Assembly: GCF_004217095.1 (NCBI RefSeq)
Contig: NZ_SHKO01000001.1
Location: forward strand, 930,001-994,000
Length of the DNA stretch: 64,000 bases
Direction of reading: 5' to 3'
From: Advenella incenata
GTDB taxonomy: Bacteria; Pseudomonadota; Gammaproteobacteria; Burkholderiales; Burkholderiaceae_B
Below the pieces are notes generated by a model. That model worked only from the letters and a program-made list of their open reading frames with translations. It was not told the DNA's origin and searched no databases. Position numbers and translations under genes: made by a program. How positions within the stretch are numbered: position 1 is the stretch's first letter; each line of letters starts with the position of its first letter. Of the stretch, positions 60,119 through 64,000 are shown piece after piece.

Positions 60119-61447
60119 TCATGATAGTGGTTTATGATCTGCCCACAGATCGTATTCGTTGCTGTCTGTCACCGTACAGCGCACAATCTGGCCAGGCTGC
60201 AGTTTTTCAGGGCTGCTGATAAACACGCAGCCGTCAATCTCCGGCGCATCTGCGTGAGAGCGGCCAACGGCATCGCCATCTTCATCAATTTCGTCGATCA
60301 GAACGTCAATTTCGCGTCCCACCTTGCGCGCCAGACGAGCAGTAGAAATACCCTGCTGGTGCGCCATGAAACGCTCCCAGCGATCCTGCTTGACGTCATC
60401 GGGCACATGGTCGCCCAATGCGTTGGCGGGTGCACCCTCTACCGGCGAATACTGGAAACAGCCTACGCGATCCAGCTGTGCCTCTGTCATCCAGTTCAGC
60501 AGATACTGGAAGTCTTCCTCTGTTTCGCCAGGGAACCCCACAATAAAGGTAGAGCGGATGGTCAGGTCGGGACAGGTTTCACGCCATTTGTGAATACGCG
60601 CCAGCGTGCGGTCTTCAAAGGCTGGGCGTTTCATTGCCTTGAGGATCCTGGGGCTGGCGTGCTGAAACGGGATATCAAGATATGGCAGGATTTTGCCTTG
60701 GGCCATCAGCGGGATCACTTCATCAACACTGGGGTACGGGTAAACGTAATGCAGACGTACCCAGATACCCAGTTCGGACAGCGCCTCACACAGTTCAGTC
60801 ATGCGGGTACGCACGGGGCGTCCGTTCCAGAAACCGCTACGGTATTTGATATCGACGCCGTAGGCGCTGGTATCCTGCGAAATGACCAGCAGTTCTTTGA
60901 CGCCCGCATTGGCCAGGCGTTGCGCTTCTTGCAGCACATCGCCCACCGGGCGGCTGACCAGGTCGCCGCGCATGGACGGGATAATACAGAAGCTGCAGCG
61001 ATGGTTACAGCCTTCGGAAATTTTCAAATAGGCATAATGCCTGGGCGTCAGCTTAATGCCTTGTGGCGGCACCAGGTCAACATAGGGATCATGGTCGATC
61101 GAAGGGGGGGCCGCTTCATGGACGGCGCGGACCACTTCTTCGTATTGCTGGGGACCGGTCACGGAAAGCACGCGAGGATGAACCTGGCGAATGACCTGTT
61201 CCTCTACGCCCATACAGCCGGTCACGATTACCTTACCGTTGGCGGAGATGGCCTCGCCGATTGCGTCAAGCGATTCGGCCTTGGCGCTGTCGATGAAGCC
61301 ACAGGTGTTGACCACGACCACATCGGCGCCTTCATAGGAGGGAGAAATCTCATAACCTTCAGTGCGCAACTGGGTCAGGATGCGTTCAGAGTCAACGAGT
61401 GCCTTCGGGCAGCCCAGACTGACAAAGCCAACGCGGGGAGCGGACAT
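60119..61447 (-). CDS. rimO: Ribosomal protein S12 methylthiotransferase
   Basis: A 442-residue radical-SAM methylthiotransferase modifying the conserved aspartate of ribosomal protein S12. The N-terminal UPF0004 domain has [12 protein letters not shown] with its first cluster cysteine, [12 protein letters not shown] with the second and VTGCMGV with the third. The radical-SAM motif is GCNHRCSFC, and a C-terminal TRAM domain ends the protein. Its start is divergent from rsmB across a 559-base gap. Confidence 0.96.
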   Translation of the reverse strand: MSAPRVGFVSLGCPKALVDSERILTQLRTEGYEISPSYEGADVVVVNTCGFIDSAKAESLDAIGEAISANGKVIVTGCMGVEEQVIRQVHPRVLSVTGPQQYEEVVRAVHEAAPPSIDHDPYVDLVPPQGIKLTPRHYAYLKISEGCNHRCSFCIIPSMRGDLVSRPVGDVLQEAQRLANAGVKELLVISQDTSAYGVDIKYRSGFWNGRPVRTRMTELCEALSELGIWVRLHYVYPYPSVDEVIPLMAQGKILPYLDIPFQHASPRILKAMKRPAFEDRTLARIHKWRETCPDLTIRSTFIVGFPGETEEDFQYLLNWMTEAQLDRVGCFQYSPVEGAPANALGDHVPDDVKQDRWERFMAHQQGISTARLARKVGREIDVLIDEIDEDGDAVGRSHADAPEIDGCVFISSPEKLQPGQIVRCTVTDSNEYDLWADHKPLS

Positions 61448-62006
61448 AGAAAACCTTTAATAATATAGAGAATAAATACGAAACAATGGGAAGTCACGCG
61501 CGCCAAAGGGGTATGGGCAGTAAAATACCTTATCCCGAGGCGTCCGGTTTATTCTTGCGGCAGATCGAAACGGATCCTGTTGCCTGCCCTGTTTCGGTAA
61601 AGGCGCGGCACCTATCAACAAATTTCTGCCAGGTTTATCCTGGTCGGCAGCCAGGTTCGTCAGGTCAAGGGGCGCTTGCGCCATTTGACCCAAGCACTGT
61701 AGCAAGGCTGCTGGCGCTGCCGGTTTTGCCTGTCCTGCTGTAGTCTGTAACTTACAGTACAGCACGGGATTGCAGGGCAGGGCTGTTACGCGCCGGTTGC
61801 TGGCCGGTAACGCTCACAAAAGCTTGCCAAAGAGACCGTATTTCTGACAGGGCACCGGGAACTGCCAAGGCTTGTTTTTGGTCTGCCAGCCTGTCATCTG
61901 CCGCCGGTTGTTTGCTATCGCAATGAATAATCAGGCAATTTTACCATTTTCGCTCACTAACGGTGTATATGCACAGTCAATTTTTTAAGCTTGGGGATTT
62001 CAGTCA
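61448..62006. other. Structured 559-base divergent gap between rimO and rsmB
   Basis: No convincing gene is present; short frames on both strands lack family resemblance. The sequence contains a perfect palindrome CTGTAA-C-TTACAG at 61745-61757, a stem-loop GTTA..CCGG / CCGG..TAAC at 61785-61811, and a long-range pair TGACAGG / CCTGTCA at 61845-61851 and 61890-61896. A GGCA inside the last pair could alternatively pair with two TGCC copies (61863 and 61884). GGGG about ten bases before 62007 is the rsmB ribosome binding site. Confidence 0.5.
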
Positions 62007-63350
62007 ATGACCCGTCCCGCCCAGCCCACCCTCTCGCCGCAAGCGGCGTCGGTCACACCGCCCTTAAGCGAGCTTTTGCTGGCAACGGCATACGCAGTTG
62101 AGGGAGTCGGCGAAGGCCGTTCCCTGACCGATATACTGAATGCCGAGCCGGCAAACCGGCGCGCGGCGGTGCAGTCACTGTCATTTTATGTCATGCGCCA
62201 GCTGGCCCGCGGACACGCGCTGGCAGACCTGCTCCTGGAGCGCAGTCCACCCAATTCGCTGGCCGATAGTCTTCTGATCACGGCCTTGGCCCTGTTGTCA
62301 GTAGACGAGAGCGAAGTGCGCGAGAACCCGCGAGTGCCGGTCTATGAGGCCTACACCCTGGTCAGTCAGGCCGTCGCTGCCGCTGGCCTGGACCGCAAAA
62401 CAGCCGGCTTCAAGGGGCTGATCAACGCCTGCCTGCGACGCTTTGAACGGGAGCGCGAAGCGCTGTTGCTCGAAGCATACCGCCGCAGCAATGTGCGCTG
62501 GGGCTTTCCCAAGTGGTGGATCGGCCGGGTTCGCCAGGCCTACCCGGCGCAATGGGAAGCCATCCTGGCCAGCAGCTTTCAGGCGGGGCCGCTTACCCTT
62601 CGCGTCAATACACGCAAAACCAGCCGGGAAGCCTTGCTGGCCGTGCTGCAGGCGCAAGGCATTGACGCCTCGGCTATCGGGGATCACGGCGTGATTCTGG
62701 ATCAGCCGCTGCCCGTGGCCAGAATTCCCGGGTTCGAAGAAGGCTGGTGGCTGGTGCAGGATGCGGGTGCGCAACTGGCCGCCCAGCTATTGCCGGTCAC
62801 AGACGGCATGCGGGTGCTGGACGCCTGCGCGGCGCCGGGCGGCAAAACGGCGGGCTTGTTGATGCAGGCCCGGTTGCAGCTGACGGCGCTGGATATCGAC
62901 GAGGGCCGCCTGGAACGGGTCGCCTCGAACCTGCAGCGGCTCGATTTGCATGATGAAGGCGTGGTGCTGCGTGCCGGCAATGCGATTGATTTGAAATCGT
63001 GGTGGGATGGTCAGCCTTTTGATGCCATTCTTGCTGATGTGCCTTGTACCGCATCGGGGATCGTGCGTCGGCATCCTGATATCAGGTGGCTGCGTCAGGA
63101 GCAGGATATTGCCGAGACCGTCGCATTGCAACGGCGTATTGTGTCTTCCTTGTGGCAGACGCTCAAGCCAGGCGGGACGCTACTGTACGTCACATGTTCG
63201 GTCTTCCCCCAGGAAGGGGTTGAACAGGATCAATGGATGCAGCAGACGCTTGAGGGCGCCATTGCGCTACCGGCACCCGGCCAGCTTTTGCCCGGGCAGG
63301 GACAGGAACATGATGGCTTTTTCTATTCATTGCTGCGCAAACAGGGCTGA
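62007..63350 (+). CDS. rsmB: 16S rRNA (cytosine-967-C5)-methyltransferase
   Basis: A 447-residue enzyme. The N-terminal NusB-like RNA-binding domain (about 15-150) is followed by a SAM-binding methyltransferase domain. It contains VLDACAAPGGKTAGLL near 272, DVPCTASGIVRRHPDIRW near 345 with one active-site cysteine, and YVTCSVFPQEG near 395 with the other. The gene following it encodes a DUF4390 protein, the usual neighbour in betaproteobacteria. Confidence 0.95.
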   Translation: MTRPAQPTLSPQAASVTPPLSELLLATAYAVEGVGEGRSLTDILNAEPANRRAAVQSLSFYVMRQLARGHALADLLLERSPPNSLADSLLITALALLSVDESEVRENPRVPVYEAYTLVSQAVAAAGLDRKTAGFKGLINACLRRFEREREALLLEAYRRSNVRWGFPKWWIGRVRQAYPAQWEAILASSFQAGPLTLRVNTRKTSREALLAVLQAQGIDASAIGDHGVILDQPLPVARIPGFEEGWWLVQDAGAQLAAQLLPVTDGMRVLDACAAPGGKTAGLLMQARLQLTALDIDEGRLERVASNLQRLDLHDEGVVLRAGNAIDLKSWWDGQPFDAILADVPCTASGIVRRHPDIRWLRQEQDIAETVALQRRIVSSLWQTLKPGGTLLYVTCSVFPQEGVEQDQWMQQTLEGAIALPAPGQLLPGQGQEHDGFFYSLLRKQG

Positions 63351-63451
63351 ACGACCGGCGCGGGCATTTGAGCTGCTTGTGCCGGTTGGGTTGGGGTATT
63401 ATAGGGGCACCGCAAGCACCGGTGCTGCCAACCCCCAATGACCCATTCCGG

Positions 63452-64000
63452 ATGAAAACCCAGCCCGTTTCCATTTCAATTGCAATAATTCTCAGGCTTG
63501 CGCTGGTCGTGCTGCTGGGCCTGGCCGTCAGTGGTGGCGCCGCTTTGCACGCGCAGACCACCGCCGCAGATGCCGGCGCCGCAGGTACTGGCACTGCTGC
63601 CGTGGCGACCATCAACAGTGTTGAAATTCAGCAGCAGGCTGATGGCTATGTCCTGAATGCCGACGTTGACCTGCCGCTGTCGCACGAGTTGCAGGTGGCT
63701 GCCCAGCATGGCGTGCCACTTTATTTTACGGTCGAATTCCAGCTGGTGCAGCCACGCTGGTGGTGGTTTGACCGGCAAGTGTATGATCAGTCGCAAACCT
63801 GGCGTGTGGCCTACAATGCGCTGGTGCGTCAGTGGCGCGTCACCTCGGGCGACTACTCCGTACCAGAAATGTCTCTGGACGATGCCCTGCAAACCATTAC
63901 ACGAATCTATAACTGGCCGGTGGGACCGTTCACGGACCTGGATCCCGACCAGCATTATGAAGCGCAGTTTCGCATGAAACTGGATACCTCTCTTTTACCG
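63452..64000 (+). CDS. DUF4390 family protein (partial, cut by the window end)
   Basis: 183 codons are visible and the frame is still open at the last base. A hydrophobic N-terminal segment (about residues 8-30) looks like a signal peptide with an AHA/HAQ-type cleavage region, followed by an Ala/Gly/Thr-rich stretch. A beta-rich domain then reads YFTVEFQLVQPRWWWF and RIYNWPVGP, ending in LDPDQHYEAQFRMKLD. These features match DUF4390, encoded between rsmB and the ntrY/ntrX two-component genes in related genomes. ATG 63452 is used, since an ATG at 63439 stops after five codons. Function unknown. Confidence 0.85.
   Translation, partial: MKTQPVSISIAIILRLALVVLLGLAVSGGAALHAQTTAADAGAAGTGTAAVATINSVEIQQQADGYVLNADVDLPLSHELQVAAQHGVPLYFTVEFQLVQPRWWWFDRQVYDQSQTWRVAYNALVRQWRVTSGDYSVPEMSLDDALQTITRIYNWPVGPFTDLDPDQHYEAQFRMKLDTSLLP

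Noticed and set aside
61457-61765. A 102-codon minus-strand frame upstream of rimO
   Set aside because: Composition-driven, no recognisable domain and no ribosome binding site; it occupies a region that looks regulatory.

Overview
The window looks like ordinary chromosome of a betaproteobacterium of the order Burkholderiales, most probably an Alcaligenaceae member close to Advenella, Bordetella or Achromobacter. The reasons are gene order (waaC-waaA-birA-coaX, dacC-dat-DUF493-lipB-lipA, and fmt and rsmB followed by a DUF4390 gene), a moderately high GC content, and the Baf-type pantothenate kinase. Genus is an inference. I saw no rRNA or tRNA gene, CRISPR array, insertion sequence, integrase or prophage gene.

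Positions 1-9.2 kb hold housekeeping and stress genes: a free methionine-R-sulfoxide reductase, an antiporter-like membrane protein, an FmdB zinc ribbon protein, aspS, a 3-hydroxybutyrate dehydrogenase/patatin pair, a neutral zinc metallopeptidase, an M50-like membrane protein that has lost its zinc-binding histidines, and an EEP-family nuclease/phosphatase. Positions 9.4-14.3 kb are a tight operon linking the LPS inner core (waaC, waaA) to cofactor genes (birA, coaX), ending with a truncated SPOR-type membrane protein and an alpha/beta hydrolase. Positions 14.4-18.8 kb carry dacC, dat, a DUF493 gene, lipB and lipA, combining peptidoglycan trimming with lipoate synthesis.

Positions 19.1-41.9 kb form a surface polysaccharide region. 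galE and pgi supply sugar precursors. A PF02397 initiating transferase starts the lipid-linked glycan. Several glycosyltransferases, two of them two-domain fusions, and a pyruvyltransferase-like protein with a C-terminal coiled coil would build it. A gtrB-gtrA-GT-C cassette and an acyltransferase-SGNH protein would decorate it. A Wzm/Wzt ABC pair exports it. A WaaL-type ligase and a GT9 enzyme follow after tesB. No Wzx or Wzy was recognised between 19 and 42 kb, so an ABC-transporter-dependent O-antigen is the likeliest reading.

Positions 41.9-52 kb carry a YggS-type PLP protein, a Crp/Fnr regulator, and a divergent operon in which two acyl-CoA-forming ligases flank a complete Liv-type ABC importer. 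A 5-6-5 palindrome in the divergent gap is a good operator candidate. This looks like an uptake-and-activation system for an unidentified carboxylic acid.

Positions 52-64 kb return to housekeeping: a lipoate ligase-like protein, def, dprA, an FMN reductase, HMG-CoA lyase, a cation diffusion facilitator, fmt, a HAD phosphatase, rimO, rsmB with a structured upstream region, and the start of a DUF4390 gene cut by the window edge. The best candidates for something new are the M50 pseudoprotease, the coiled-coil pyruvyltransferase beside an ABC O-antigen exporter, and the ligase-flanked Liv system with its palindrome.
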